Part shown: in pieces, positions 42,981 through 52,405 of the stretch
How positions within the stretch are numbered: the stretch's first letter is position 1
Layout: the number at the start of each line of letters is the position of its first letter
Source of the DNA: Albidovulum inexpectatum
GTDB taxonomy: Bacteria; Pseudomonadota; Alphaproteobacteria; Rhodobacterales; Rhodobacteraceae
Assembly (NCBI RefSeq): GCF_002927635.1
Contig: NZ_PRDS01000007.1
Coordinates: 112,047-176,046 of the forward strand
Reading direction: 5' to 3'
DNA: 64,000 bases
Program-made: the position numbers and the translations under genes
Notes under the pieces: model-generated
Seen by the model: the letters and a program-made list of their open reading frames with translations, nothing else
The model's database searches: none
What the model was told of the DNA's origin: nothing

Positions 42981-44405
42981 TCAGTCCCGCAGGCTTTCCT
43001 CGCGCAGGCCATCGGCCAGCAGGTTCAACCCCAGAACGAGGCTCATCAGCGCAAGCGCGGGCACGATCGCGGGGTGCTGCGCAATCGTCATCAGCTTGCG
43101 CCCCGCATTGATGGTCGAGCCCCAGTCCGGGCTTTCCGGTGAAAGTCCGAGCCCGAAGAACCCCAATGTTCCCAGAAGGATGGTGGTATAGCCAATGCGC
43201 AGGCAGAAATCGACGATCAGCGGCCCGCGTGCGTTTGGCAGGATTTCCCAGATCATGATGTACCATGGCCGTTCGCCGCGCGTCTGCGCCGCCGCGACAT
43301 AGTCGCGTGTCTTGATGTCCATCACGATGCCCCGGACGATGCGGAAAACCGTGGGCGCATTGACGAAGACGACCGAGACGAACACGATCAGGATATTCCC
43401 GGGCATCGAGATTGCGTCCACGGCCGATGGCAGAATGGCGATCGCGCTGTCGGGTTCGCTGATCAGTGACAGATAGACATAGCCCCCAAGGACGACGATC
43501 ACGGCCACCAGCAGGTTGCGTCGCGGTGGGTTCACGCGAAAACGCGAATTGACCATGGTCAGCAGGAAGATGATCGGGAACAGGAACAGGACAACCGCCA
43601 GATATTGCGGCATTCCGGTTTGCACGATCTCGGGCGTGACCAGCAGGTAGAACAGCAGGATCACCGGAAAGGCCAGGATGAGGTTGGCCAGAAAGGACAG
43701 GATACTGTCCAGGCGCCCGCCATAATACCCCGCAGGCAGGCCCAGCGTGATGCCGACCATGAAGGCGAAGATGGTCGCAAAAGGGGCGATCAGGATCACG
43801 ATGCGCGACCCTGCGACCATGCGCGAAAAGACATCCCGGCCAAGGTGGTCGCCGCCCAGCAGATACCAGCCCGAACCGTCCGGCAAGGCCGTGCCCGGCG
43901 CCTTGTTCTTCATGCGGCTGACCTGTTCCAGAACGTCCTGCGTGATGATCAGGTCCGAGAAGATCGCGGTGAAGACCCAGAACATGACAAGACCGAAGCC
44001 GATCATCCCGATCGTCGAGTCGAACAGCTTGCCATACAGGCCAAGTCGCCGCTTGTAGCGCACCGACAGCGCAAACGTGATGCCCAGCGCGATCCAGACC
44101 GGCAGAAAACGGCGGGTCAGCGCCCCGATGATCCCGCCCTGTTCCGGCGGCAGCAGCGCCCCGACCATCGGATAGACCAGCACCAGTATCACAAGCGTGA
44201 CAAACAGCAGGCGCACGGCAAGATCGGCCAGCGCGAGCGCGCGCGGCGTTTCGGCCACCACGCGCGTGGGCGCGGTCGCGGGTGTATCTGGCGCCAGAGC
44301 CGAAAGAACGGTCTGAACCAACAGCGCCGCAAGCAGCGCCAACGCGGCGGCCATGGTGACCGGGTTCAGGAAGGCCAGCGAACCGGTCCAGTCGAGAGGT
44401 TGCAT
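42981..44405 (-). CDS. Second peptide-type ABC transporter permease (DppC class, extended)
   Basis: A 474-residue permease, well above the 280-310 typical for DppC. The N-terminal about 190 residues add several hydrophobic helices (for example LLFVTLVILVLVYPMVGALL) before the conserved core, which starts at LLGGDHLGRDVFSRMVAG and ends with LGFFGLGLSPESPDWG. A second stretch near 300-350 is also longer than usual. Start ATG 44405 is chosen because AGGAG lies five bases upstream; GTG 44411 is possible. It pairs with the preceding permease. Confidence 0.88.
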   Translation of the reverse strand: MQPLDWTGSLAFLNPVTMAAALALLAALLVQTVLSALAPDTPATAPTRVVAETPRALALADLAVRLLFVTLVILVLVYPMVGALLPPEQGGIIGALTRRFLPVWIALGITFALSVRYKRRLGLYGKLFDSTIGMIGFGLVMFWVFTAIFSDLIITQDVLEQVSRMKNKAPGTALPDGSGWYLLGGDHLGRDVFSRMVAGSRIVILIAPFATIFAFMVGITLGLPAGYYGGRLDSILSFLANLILAFPVILLFYLLVTPEIVQTGMPQYLAVVLFLFPIIFLLTMVNSRFRVNPPRRNLLVAVIVVLGGYVYLSLISEPDSAIAILPSAVDAISMPGNILIVFVSVVFVNAPTVFRIVRGIVMDIKTRDYVAAAQTRGERPWYIMIWEILPNARGPLIVDFCLRIGYTTILLGTLGFFGLGLSPESPDWGSTINAGRKLMTIAQHPAIVPALALMSLVLGLNLLADGLREESLRD

Positions 44406-44418
44406 GCTCACTCCTGCC

Positions 44419-45462
44419 TCATGAAATCCGGATGCGCGGGTTCAGCAGGACATAGCCGATATCCGAAATCAGCTGTGTCGCCAGCACGACCATTACCGCC
44501 ACGACCGAGCAGCCCAGAAGCAGCTGGATATCGTTGTTGCCCGCCGCCTGAACCAGCGTCCACCCGAAACCCTTGTAGCTGAACAGAGTCTCGACGATGA
44601 CGACGCCGTTCAAGAGCCACGGAAACTGCAGCATGATCACCGTGAACGGCGCGATCAGCGCATTGCGCAGCGCATGTCGCAGCACGATCGTGCGAAAGCT
44701 CAGCCCCTTGAGCCGGGCCGTGCGGATGTATTGCGACGTCATCACCTCGGCCATCGAGGCCCGGGTCATCCGCGCGATATAGCCCGTGCCGTACAGGGCG
44801 ATCGTCAGGACGGGCAGGGCGAAATTCTCGAAGGTCACGTCGTTCATCGCGCCGGTCGCGGTTCCCTTGAACCACTTCAGCCCGAACATCGACGATGCAA
44901 AGACCGCGATCAGCAGAACGCCCGATACATATTCCGGAGTGGCGGTCGAGGCGATCGAGAAGGTCGACAGGGTTCGGTCAAGGCGCGACCCCTCGCGCAT
45001 GCCGGCCAGTACCCCGATCAGCAGGGCCATCGGGACCATCACGACCATGACCCAGAACATCAGAATCCCGGTCAGGCCAAGGTGATAGGCGATCTTTTCG
45101 CCCACGGGCGCCTTGAAGAAGGTCGAAAAGCCCCAGTAGCCCTGCAGCACGCCGCAAAAGCGCGGCGCCGTGGCGGGATCCTGCCCGGGCTGGATGCAGC
45201 GTCCGGTGACCTTGCCATCCTGCTCGTTCCGCCAGCCCGGCACGACGCCCATCCATTCGCCATAGCGCAAGAGCATCGGGCGCGCGAAGCCGTTGCGTTC
45301 AAGCCAGCTTTCCACCTCGGCATCGCTGATGCGGCTACCGGCCTCGGTCTTGGCCAGCTTTTCCAGATTGGGCGGCAGATTGGTCAACACGAAGACGACG
45401 AAGGTCAGGCATAGCGCCGTCAGCAACATCACGAAGGTGCGCCGGACAAGAAATGTCAGCAT
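44419..45462 (-). CDS. Second peptide-type ABC transporter permease (DppB class)
   Basis: A 347-residue DppB-like permease starting MLTFLVRRTFVMLLTALCLTF. The periplasmic region after helix 1 is enlarged (about residues 35-120) and includes two Cys (CIQPGQ and RFCGVLQGYWGFS). The EAA loop SQYIRTARLKGLSFRTIVLRH is followed by VETLFSYKGFGW. ATG 45462 was chosen over an upstream in-frame codon. It is separated from the binding-protein gene by a 95-base gap with a GC-rich hairpin. Confidence 0.9.
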   Translation of the reverse strand: MLTFLVRRTFVMLLTALCLTFVVFVLTNLPPNLEKLAKTEAGSRISDAEVESWLERNGFARPMLLRYGEWMGVVPGWRNEQDGKVTGRCIQPGQDPATAPRFCGVLQGYWGFSTFFKAPVGEKIAYHLGLTGILMFWVMVVMVPMALLIGVLAGMREGSRLDRTLSTFSIASTATPEYVSGVLLIAVFASSMFGLKWFKGTATGAMNDVTFENFALPVLTIALYGTGYIARMTRASMAEVMTSQYIRTARLKGLSFRTIVLRHALRNALIAPFTVIMLQFPWLLNGVVIVETLFSYKGFGWTLVQAAGNNDIQLLLGCSVVAVMVVLATQLISDIGYVLLNPRIRIS

Positions 45463-45522
45463 GGGTAAATGGTCCTCGTCCCGCAAAAGGGGCAGGCATC
45501 ATTGTTCCGAAAGGCCTCGGAT

Positions 45523-45549
45523 CGGGCCGGAGAACATGTCCCCGGCCCG
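45523..45549 (-). other. Hairpin between second binding-protein and permease genes
   Basis: Arms CGGGCCGG (45523-45530) and CCGGCCCG (45542-45549), a perfect 8-bp stem with an 11-base loop, starting 9 bases after the binding-protein stop on the minus strand. It is analogous to the hairpins at 19949 and 35629. Confidence 0.55.
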
Positions 45550-45557
45550 GTCTCGGA

Positions 45558-47207
45558 TCAGGCTTCGATCCACCACTTGTAGTGGTGATGTTCAAAGGTC
45601 GGATGCATGTCCGCCCCGCGAACATTCGGCTTGAAGTGCCGATAGACGTTGCGCCAGTAGGGCTGGATCAGCACGCCTTCGTCCTGCATGATCTTCTCGA
45701 GCTTCGCCATGACCGTGCGGCGCTTGTCGGCATCGGCGATCGACATGGATTCGGCCAGCAGGGCGTCGAATTCGGCATTCGAGAACCCCGTTTCGTTCCA
45801 CGGCACGCCCGACTTGTAGGCAAGTGCCAGGACCTGCACGCCAAGGGGGCGCATGTTCCATTCGGTCGCCGAGAACGGGTATTTCAGCCAGTCGTTCCAG
45901 AAGGTCGAACCGGGCAGGATCGTGCGCTTGATCTTGATCCCGGCGTCGCGGAGCTGTGCCGCCACGGCGTCGCATGTCGCGGCCTGCCAGGAATCGTCGA
46001 TCGAGATCAGTTCGAATTCCGTATCGGCATGGCCGGCGGCTTCGATCATCTCTTTCGCCTTGGCCGGATTGAATTCAATCGGCGGCAACTTGGCATATTC
46101 GGGATGGATCGGGCAGACATGGTGGTTTTCCGCCGGCGAACCCAGACCGGCATAGCCAAGTTCAAGAACGACCGCATTGTCCACCGCGAGCTGCAGCGCC
46201 TTGCGAACGTTCAGATCCGTGTAAGGTTCGGTTTGCTGATTGAATCGAACCGCGATCGTGGCCGCCGTGACCGCTTCGGACTTGGTCCAGCCGATCGTGT
46301 CGAAGATCTCGACGAAATCGCCGTCGGTGCGATGCAGCATGTCGATCTCGTCGGCCTCGGCCGCGGCCAGGAAGGATGACGGATCGGTGCCCAGGTCGAT
46401 ATATTCGATCCGGTCCAGATAGGGGCCGCCATAGACCTCGGTCCCCCACCATGTATGGTCGGGATTGCGAACCAGGACCTGGCGGACGCCAACGTCGTTC
46501 ACCTCGGGCAGATAGGGGCCGGTGCCGATCGGGTTCGCCGATGGATCGCCGCCATCATAGCTGGAATGGACGATCGCCGCCGGGTAGTCTGCCATGCCGA
46601 CGATGATCGTGATGTCGGGCGCGGGCAGCGTCAGCTTGACCGTGTGATCGTCAACGATCGAAATCGCGCCTTCGCGCGCCTTCTTGGTGGCTTCATCCAC
46701 CAGCGCACCCATGCGCGTGGCCATCGAGTTGCCCTCGACCGTGGCATCGCACCAGCGTTCGATGTTGCGGGCCACGTCCGCCGCGGTGAAGTCGTCTCCG
46801 TTGTTCCATTTCACGCCGCGGCGGACATGCAGCAGGTATTCGGTGGCGTCCTCGTTCGCCTCCCAGCTTTCCAGCAGCATCCCGCGAAGGCTGCCGTCAC
46901 GGTTGTATTCGACCAGGTAATCCAGCCAGCCACGACCGAAATTGGCAAGTTCGGACCAGTCCCACGTGCGTGGGTCCTTTTGGGCCTTGGTTTCCATCTG
47001 CACCCGCAAGGTGCCGCCCATCTTCGGCGTCTGCGCAAATGCGGGCGAGGGCGCGGCGAGCCCAAGCAGCCCATAGGCTGCTCCGGTCCCGACGCCCAGC
47101 GCCGAGGCGCGGGTCAGGAATTCACGCCGGCTCATCGTGCCTTCACGCACTTCTTCGGCATAGCGACGTGCGGCGGGATGGATGCCCTTGGCGGTCGGTC
47201 CTGTCAT
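45558..47207 (-). CDS. Second peptide-type ABC transporter, substrate-binding protein
   Basis: A 549-residue family 5 solute-binding protein. A 25-residue N-terminal extension precedes a twin-arginine signal ([16 protein letters not shown]) with hydrophobic core and AFA cleavage site near residue 58. The internal start at that MSRREF is therefore an alternative, but GGGAG fits ATG 47207 well. The SBP_bac_5 signature is [19 protein letters not shown]. Substrate unknown; the mature N-terminus and the long permeases set this system apart from the one at 18-23 kb. It is controlled perhaps by the AraC-type protein encoded just upstream. Confidence 0.88.
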   Translation of the reverse strand: MTGPTAKGIHPAARRYAEEVREGTMSRREFLTRASALGVGTGAAYGLLGLAAPSPAFAQTPKMGGTLRVQMETKAQKDPRTWDWSELANFGRGWLDYLVEYNRDGSLRGMLLESWEANEDATEYLLHVRRGVKWNNGDDFTAADVARNIERWCDATVEGNSMATRMGALVDEATKKAREGAISIVDDHTVKLTLPAPDITIIVGMADYPAAIVHSSYDGGDPSANPIGTGPYLPEVNDVGVRQVLVRNPDHTWWGTEVYGGPYLDRIEYIDLGTDPSSFLAAAEADEIDMLHRTDGDFVEIFDTIGWTKSEAVTAATIAVRFNQQTEPYTDLNVRKALQLAVDNAVVLELGYAGLGSPAENHHVCPIHPEYAKLPPIEFNPAKAKEMIEAAGHADTEFELISIDDSWQAATCDAVAAQLRDAGIKIKRTILPGSTFWNDWLKYPFSATEWNMRPLGVQVLALAYKSGVPWNETGFSNAEFDALLAESMSIADADKRRTVMAKLEKIMQDEGVLIQPYWRNVYRHFKPNVRGADMHPTFEHHHYKWWIEA

Positions 47208-47396
47208 GTCTTGTTCTCCCCGGTCTGTTTTGCGGCAAGCCTGCAGTCGGCCGGCCATCATGTCTGCGCCGCGCCCCCGATCTTGTTCTGCTGACGCGGC
47301 CTGCGGGGCGTGGAGCCGATGCGTTGTCGAAATTCGGGACCTGTCGGCCCCTTGCGCCAGCTTGCGGCCCAAGGGTCAACGATAACATCCAGCTTT

Positions 47397-48290
47397 TCAA
47401 CCCGATTTTGTGGCATCGGTGACAGGGTCTCGGCGGTTGACCTTGCGGAATGCCGACGGGGTCTGGCCCGTTTGCCGTTCGAAGGCGCGCGTGAAATAGC
47501 CCGCCGACCCATATCCAAGCCGTCTAGCGATCTCGGCCACCGGCAGGCGCGTTTCCGCCAGAAGCAGCCGTGCCTCGAACATCAGGCGATCTTGCAGAAG
47601 GGCCATGGCCGACCGGCCACAACATTTCTGGCATGCGCGCGTCAGATGGGTCGGGGTCACGCCAAGTTCCGCGGCGAGTTCGGCCACTCCCTTGCCGCTG
47701 CCAAGGGTGCATTCGATCAGATCGGTATATCGGGTCACCAGCCGCTGCGCGGCATCCGGACCAGGGCTTTCCTGGGCGAGGTTTTCGTGCCGCATCAGCC
47801 AGATGCCGATCAGGCCCAGATGGTGCCATGCTGCCTGGCGGGACAGCGGTGCCGCGGAAGCAAGTTCGCGCTGCGCATTTTCTATCAACGAGGAAAGCGC
47901 GGCCTGTGCCGCGACGTCGCGCACACGCAGGTGCAACGGGGCCCGGGGCAGCGCAAGGTTGGGTTCGTATCCGAAAAATACAGCACTTCCAAATGTTTGT
48001 GGGCCAATTTCAACGCAATGCATCACGCCCGCCGGGACGTGGATCGCGTTGTGCACACCATAGCCGCGGCGAAGCCCGGAAATCGTGATCCGCCCCTGTC
48101 CGCGCGTGAACCACAAGAGCATCGGCTCGGCCAGGGCGCGCATCGATCCGGCGCGCCATTTTCCGCCAGAGGCCAGCTGCTGCACCGGAACGACCCTTGC
48201 CCTGCAGCGGTCCCATGGCCGCGCATCGGCCTTTTCTTCGGGGCCAGGATCAAGCGCGCGGATCAGCTCCCTTGTGAACAGAACAGGCAC
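47397..48290 (-). CDS. AraC-family transcriptional regulator
   Basis: A 297-residue regulator. The N-terminal part (about 30-150) looks like a cupin-type effector domain (HNAIHVPAGVMHCVEIGP). The C-terminal AraC/XylS DNA-binding domain has two helix-turn-helix units: VAELAAELGVTPTHLTRACQ and LPVAEIARRLGYGSAGYFTRAF. The start is GTG 48290; no better ATG lies nearby. It is upstream of, and in the same direction as, the second ABC operon (189-base gap), so it is a plausible activator of that operon. The effector is unknown. Confidence 0.85.
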   Translation of the reverse strand: MPVLFTRELIRALDPGPEEKADARPWDRCRARVVPVQQLASGGKWRAGSMRALAEPMLLWFTRGQGRITISGLRRGYGVHNAIHVPAGVMHCVEIGPQTFGSAVFFGYEPNLALPRAPLHLRVRDVAAQAALSSLIENAQRELASAAPLSRQAAWHHLGLIGIWLMRHENLAQESPGPDAAQRLVTRYTDLIECTLGSGKGVAELAAELGVTPTHLTRACQKCCGRSAMALLQDRLMFEARLLLAETRLPVAEIARRLGYGSAGYFTRAFERQTGQTPSAFRKVNRRDPVTDATKSG

Positions 48291-48411
48291 GGAGTTCGTC
48301 TTTCATCTGGATCCCGGGGCGCAGCCTAGACCTTTGCCACCGGGGTTCAAGCCGGAAGTGCCGCGGCGCGTATCCGCGGCGGTACGGCGCCGTGGCGGTC
48401 GGTTCGGACGA

Positions 48412-49281
48412 TCACGGGCGGGACACACGGCGCCACTTTTTCATCCGGTTGCGAAACCAGGTCCTTTGGCGCTTGGCGTATTGGCGCGATGCGGCCTGTG
48501 CGCGTCCGATGGCCTGATCCAGCGACAATTCGCCGCGCAGATGCGCCACAAGTTCGGGCGCGCCGATCGCACGCGCCCACAGCGCCAGCGGGTCCCAGAT
48601 CGGCAGAACCGCTTCGACCTCGGCCAGCGCGCCGGCATCGATCATCTGCAGGAAACGGCGATCTATGCGTTCGGCCAGCCAGTCGCGATCAGCATCGATG
48701 ACGATCGGCAGACAGCGCGACAGCGGCAAGAGGGGCGGAGGCGTGCGGTCCTGCCATTCGGCCAACCCAATGCCGGTGGCGCGCAGGACTTCCCATGCCC
48801 GCTGCACGCGCGCCGGATTGTTCCGGTCGATCCGGGCGGCGGTCTGCGGATCGAGCTCGGCCAGCAAAGCCGCATGACCCTCGCGCGCGATCCGAGCGTC
48901 GGCTTCGGCCCGGATCCGGGGCGGGGTTTCGGGAATTTCGGCAAGCCCTTCGGTCAACGCGGTCAGATAGAGCCCGGTTCCGCCAACGATGATCGGGCGG
49001 CTGGGGCCATGAAGGATCGGCGCGACCTCGCGCAGCCAATGGCCCACCGAGTAATCCGCCCCCGGCGGCAGGTGGCCGTAAAGCATGTGCGGCGCCCGCG
49101 TTTCGTCCAGTTCGGAAGGGCGCGCGGACAGAATGCGCCAGCACGACCATACCTGCAGCGCATCGGCATTCACGATGACGCCGCCCTTTTCCTCGGCTAT
49201 GCGCAGCGCCAGCTCGGACTTCCCCGAAGCGGTGGGACCGGCGATCAAAACCGGTGTTTCATGGTCTATTTCGTCAATCAT
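48412..49281 (-). CDS. miaA: tRNA dimethylallyltransferase
   Basis: A 289-residue enzyme that adds a dimethylallyl group to A37 of tRNAs reading codons that start with U. The P-loop is [18 protein letters not shown] replaces the NADSMQVY seen in many homologues. [14 protein letters not shown] and the C-terminal [13 protein letters not shown] are intact. The start ATG 49281 is divergent from pyrH across 142 bases. The protein is slightly short for the family (about 300-310). Confidence 0.93.
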   Translation of the reverse strand: MIDEIDHETPVLIAGPTASGKSELALRIAEEKGGVIVNADALQVWSCWRILSARPSELDETRAPHMLYGHLPPGADYSVGHWLREVAPILHGPSRPIIVGGTGLYLTALTEGLAEIPETPPRIRAEADARIAREGHAALLAELDPQTAARIDRNNPARVQRAWEVLRATGIGLAEWQDRTPPPLLPLSRCLPIVIDADRDWLAERIDRRFLQMIDAGALAEVEAVLPIWDPLALWARAIGAPELVAHLRGELSLDQAIGRAQAASRQYAKRQRTWFRNRMKKWRRVSRP

Positions 49282-49359
49282 TACGTTTTTTTAACCGACT
49301 GCCTTCATTCGGAGCGCGGGCTGGATCGGCGACGCATCGCGACTGCATGGGTGTTGCGG

Positions 49360-49388
49360 TTGAACCCGGGCGCGAATTCCGTCATGTT
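49360..49388 (+). promoter_or_regulatory. Possible pyrH promoter
   Basis: TTGAAC (49360-49365) and CATGTT (49383-49388) with a 17-base spacer, 35 bases before the pyrH start. The -10 match is modest. Confidence 0.32.
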
Positions 49389-49423
49389 GCGCGCGATCCA
49401 GAACAGCGGCAAGGGAAGCAGGC

Positions 49424-50155
49424 ATGAGCGCGTCGGACGAGCCCAGTGTCAAGTACAAGCGTGTCCTTCTGAAGATCTCCGGCGAGGCCTTGATGGGGGA
49501 CCAGGGATACGGCCTGCACCCGCCGACCGTCGAGCGAATCGCGCGCGAGGTCAAGTCGGTGCGCGATCTTGGCGTCGAGATCTGCATGGTCATCGGCGGC
49601 GGCAACATCTTCCGCGGCCTTCAGGGCTCGGCCCAGGGGATGGAGAGGACCACTGCCGACTATATGGGGATGCTTGCCACGGTGATGAACGCCCTGGCCA
49701 TGCAGTCGGCACTGGAATCGATGGGGGTCTTCACCCGTGTCATCAGCGCGATTCGAATGGACGAAGTGTGCGAGCCCTATATCCGGCGCCGCGCCGTGCG
49801 CCATCTTGAAAAGAAACGCGTTTGCATCTTCGCGGCGGGAACGGGCAATCCCTATTTCACGACCGACACCGCGGCGACGCTGCGCGCCAACGAGATGGCC
49901 TGCGAGGCGATCTTCAAGGGCACCAAGGTCGACGGTGTCTATGACAAGGACCCGAAGAAGCACCCCGACGCCAAGCGCTATGATCGCGTGACCTATGACG
50001 AGGTGCTGCAAAAGCATCTGGGCGTGATGGATGCCAGCGCGATCGCGTTGGCGCGGGAAAACAACCTGCCGATCATCGTCTTTTCGCTGGATGAACCGGG
50101 CGGGTTCCGTGGCATCCTTTCGGGGCGTGGCACCTATACGCATGTCGGCCAGTGA
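49424..50155 (+). CDS. pyrH: Uridylate kinase
   Basis: A 243-residue hexameric UMP kinase of the amino-acid-kinase fold that makes UDP from [17 protein letters not shown], the GGGNIFRG loop, [12 protein letters not shown] and [14 protein letters not shown] are all diagnostic. It starts the conserved series pyrH-frr-uppS-cdsA-dxr-rseP linking nucleotide, ribosome recycling, isoprenoid and lipid genes. A 130-base gap with dyad structures separates it from frr. Confidence 0.97.
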   Translation: MSASDEPSVKYKRVLLKISGEALMGDQGYGLHPPTVERIAREVKSVRDLGVEICMVIGGGNIFRGLQGSAQGMERTTADYMGMLATVMNALAMQSALESMGVFTRVISAIRMDEVCEPYIRRRAVRHLEKKRVCIFAAGTGNPYFTTDTAATLRANEMACEAIFKGTKVDGVYDKDPKKHPDAKRYDRVTYDEVLQKHLGVMDASAIALARENNLPIIVFSLDEPGGFRGILSGRGTYTHVGQ

Positions 50156-50157
50156 CA

Positions 50158-50239
50158 GGAAATCGGCGCGGAACCGGGCGCTGCCCGGAAATCGGCGCAA
50201 TCGCTCTCTATACAGCTGCTTGCCCTTGGCGCTATAGAG
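50158..50239. repeat. Repeat and dyad cluster between pyrH and frr
   Basis: GGAAATCGGCGC occurs twice (50158-50169 and 50187-50198). Between them is a perfect 6-bp hairpin, CCGGGC (50174-50179), GCT, GCCCGG (50183-50188). Next is an inverted repeat CTCTATA (50206-50212) and TATAGAG (50233-50239) with a 20-base loop. The set fills most of the gap and may form a terminator/antiterminator or processing element before frr. Confidence 0.55.
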
Positions 50240-50285
50240 GTGCGAACGAAAACCCGACATTCGGAACAATCACGGCGATACAGGC

Positions 50286-50849
50286 ATGAGCGAGAACATC
50301 GAAATTCAGACTGACGATCTGGAACGGCGCATGGACGGCGCACTGAACGCACTGCGCCAGGAATTCGCATCCCTTCGCACCGGGCGGGCCTCGGCCTCGA
50401 TCGTCGAGCCGATCATGGTCGATGCCTACGGCGCGATGACGCCGCTGACCCATCTGGCGACCGTCAACGTGCCCGAACCCCGCATGGTGACGGTGAACGT
50501 GTGGGACAAGGGCCTGGTCGGAAAGGTCGAAAAGGCCATTCGCGAAAGCGGCCTGGGGATCAACCCCCAGACCAACGGCACGATCATCATGCTGCCGATC
50601 CCCGAGCTGAACGAGGAGCGTCGGCGGGAACTGGCCAAGGTCGCCGCGCAATATGCCGAACACGCCCGCGTCGCGATCCGCAACGTGCGGCGCGATGGCA
50701 TGGATCGCATCAAGAAGGCCAAGGCCGAGGGCATGAGCGAAGACGACCAGAAGTTCTGGCAGGATGAAATTCAGGCCATGACCGATCGTCACATCGCGAT
50801 GGTCGACAAGGCGCTGGAGGAAAAGCAGGCCGAGATCATGCAGGTCTGA
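50286..50849 (+). CDS. frr: Ribosome recycling factor
   Basis: A 187-residue two-domain protein that, with EF-G, splits post-termination ribosomes. The N-terminus has [20 protein letters not shown]; the middle has [18 protein letters not shown]; the C-terminal helix has [21 protein letters not shown]. The length is exactly typical. The stop codon lies in the loop of a perfect 7-bp hairpin (50840-50856). Confidence 0.98.
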   Translation: MSENIEIQTDDLERRMDGALNALRQEFASLRTGRASASIVEPIMVDAYGAMTPLTHLATVNVPEPRMVTVNVWDKGLVGKVEKAIRESGLGINPQTNGTIIMLPIPELNEERRRELAKVAAQYAEHARVAIRNVRRDGMDRIKKAKAEGMSEDDQKFWQDEIQAMTDRHIAMVDKALEEKQAEIMQV

Positions 50850-50856
50850 GACCTGC
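50840..50856 (+). other. Hairpin enclosing the frr stop codon
   Basis: GCAGGTC (50840-50846), TGA stop as the three-base loop, GACCTGC (50850-50856). No T-run follows, so it is more likely an mRNA-processing or translation-related structure than a terminator; uppS starts 22 bases later. Confidence 0.5.
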
Positions 50857-50878
50857 ATTGAGGCAAGAGGGGCTGCCG

Positions 50879-51607
50879 ATGGCCGCGAGGGACATCACGA
50901 CTGGCGCGCCTGCGCATGTGGCCATCATCATGGATGGCAATGGTCGCTGGGCGACGTCTCGCGGCTGGCCACGGCTTGTCGGGCATCGGCGTGGCGCCGA
51001 ACGGGTGCGCAGCATCGTCGAGGCCGCGCCGCAGCTCGGGATCCGCTATCTGACCCTTTATGCCTTTTCGACCGAGAACTGGAAGCGTTCGACCGAAGAG
51101 GTCATCGGCCTGATGGCGCTGTTCTCGCGCTATATTCAGTCCGAGGCCGACCGGCTGGCGCAACAGGGCGTTCGCATGCGCTTCATCGGCGCGCGGCATC
51201 GGCTTGACGACAAGCTGCAGGCCCTGATGGCGGGTATCGAGGAGCGCACGCGCAACAACGATCGGTTGCACCTGACGGTGGCGATCAACTACGGCGGACG
51301 GGATGAGATCCTGCGCGCCGCGCGCGACTTCGCCAGCGATGTCGCCGCGGGCCGCGCCCGGCCGGAAGATCTGGATGACGCAACGTTCTCGGGCCATCTG
51401 GACACGGCGGATATTCCTGATCCGGACCTGGTGATCCGCACAAGCGGCGAGACGCGGATTTCCAACTTTCTGCTGTGGCAATGCGCCTATGCGGAATACG
51501 AGTTCACACCGACGCTGTGGCCCGACTTCACGCCCGAGGAAATGGCAGAGATCGTATCCCGCTTCGGGACGCGCGAAAGACGGTTTGGGGGCGCTCTGAC
51601 GGCATGA
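50879..51607 (+). CDS. uppS: Di-trans,poly-cis-undecaprenyl diphosphate synthase
   Basis: A 242-residue cis-prenyltransferase that makes the undecaprenyl diphosphate carrier for peptidoglycan and polysaccharide. Catalytic Asp19 lies in IIMDGNGRWA. LYAFSTENWKRS, VAINYGGRDEI and RTSGETRISNFLLWQ are family signatures. ATG 50879 follows AAGAGGGGC; the TTG eight codons upstream is less likely. It overlaps cdsA by four bases. Confidence 0.96.
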   Translation: MAARDITTGAPAHVAIIMDGNGRWATSRGWPRLVGHRRGAERVRSIVEAAPQLGIRYLTLYAFSTENWKRSTEEVIGLMALFSRYIQSEADRLAQQGVRMRFIGARHRLDDKLQALMAGIEERTRNNDRLHLTVAINYGGRDEILRAARDFASDVAAGRARPEDLDDATFSGHLDTADIPDPDLVIRTSGETRISNFLLWQCAYAEYEFTPTLWPDFTPEEMAEIVSRFGTRERRFGGALTA

Positions 51608-52401
51608 CGGCAACGGAAGGCAAATGGGGCGACCTGGCCGCGCGGGCCGGGTCCGGGATTGCGATGGCCGTGGCCGGTATCGTTCTGGTCTGGCTGGGCG
51701 GCCCGTGGTTCGCGGCGCTGTCGGTGCTTGTCGGTACGCTGATGATCTGGGAACTGGCCGCCATGACCGACCAGTCGCGCCCAAGGGAGGCATTGGCGCT
51801 TGCCGGCCTTGCCGCAATTTGCATGGTCGTGGTCCTTTATGGACAGAATCCCTTTCTGATGCCGCTTCTTGTCTTGCCGGCACTGGCGGGTCTGTTGCGT
51901 CCGGGCCGCCCGATGCGGTTCGCGTTTGCGATCTATGCCGTATTGATCATGGTGGCCTGCTATGGGCTTGTCGCCTTCCGTGACGGCTATGGCATGCTGT
52001 GGATCGTGTGGTTGATCCTTGTCGTGGTCGTGACGGACATTGCCGGCTATTTCGCTGGAAGGATGATCGGTGGGCCGAAATTCTGGCCGCGCTTCAGCCC
52101 GAAGAAGACATGGTCGGGGGTGGTCGCGGGCTGGATCGGCGCGGCCATTGTCGGCGCGGTATTTCTTGTCATCTCGACGGCAGGACGCGACCTGATATGG
52201 ATTTCGGCGCTTCTGTCACTTGCCTCGCAGCTTGGCGACATCGCCGAAAGCGCTCTGAAGCGCAAGGCTGGCGTCAAGGATTCGTCGGCCCTGATCCCGG
52301 GGCATGGTGGCTTGATGGATCGGTTCGACGGGCTGCTGGGAGCGGCGATCTTCATGCTGATCGTGGCGCAGCTGACCGACGTTCCCGTGGTGCGGTTCTG
52401 A
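51604..52401 (+). CDS. cdsA: Phosphatidate cytidylyltransferase
   Basis: A 265-residue polytopic membrane enzyme forming CDP-diacylglycerol from phosphatidate and CTP. The CdsA signature is seen as ALKRKAGVKDSSALIPGHGG then LMDRFDGL near the C-terminus. About seven hydrophobic helices are present. The start ATG overlaps the uppS stop (ATGA); dxr begins four bases after its stop. Confidence 0.95.
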   Translation: MTATEGKWGDLAARAGSGIAMAVAGIVLVWLGGPWFAALSVLVGTLMIWELAAMTDQSRPREALALAGLAAICMVVVLYGQNPFLMPLLVLPALAGLLRPGRPMRFAFAIYAVLIMVACYGLVAFRDGYGMLWIVWLILVVVVTDIAGYFAGRMIGGPKFWPRFSPKKTWSGVVAGWIGAAIVGAVFLVISTAGRDLIWISALLSLASQLGDIAESALKRKAGVKDSSALIPGHGGLMDRFDGLLGAAIFMLIVAQLTDVPVVRF

Positions 52402-52405
52402 TCCG

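Noticed and set aside
48085..49809. Plus-strand open frame of 574 codons across the AraC gene, miaA and pyrH start
   Set aside because: It runs antisense to two recognisable genes and out of frame with pyrH; no motifs.
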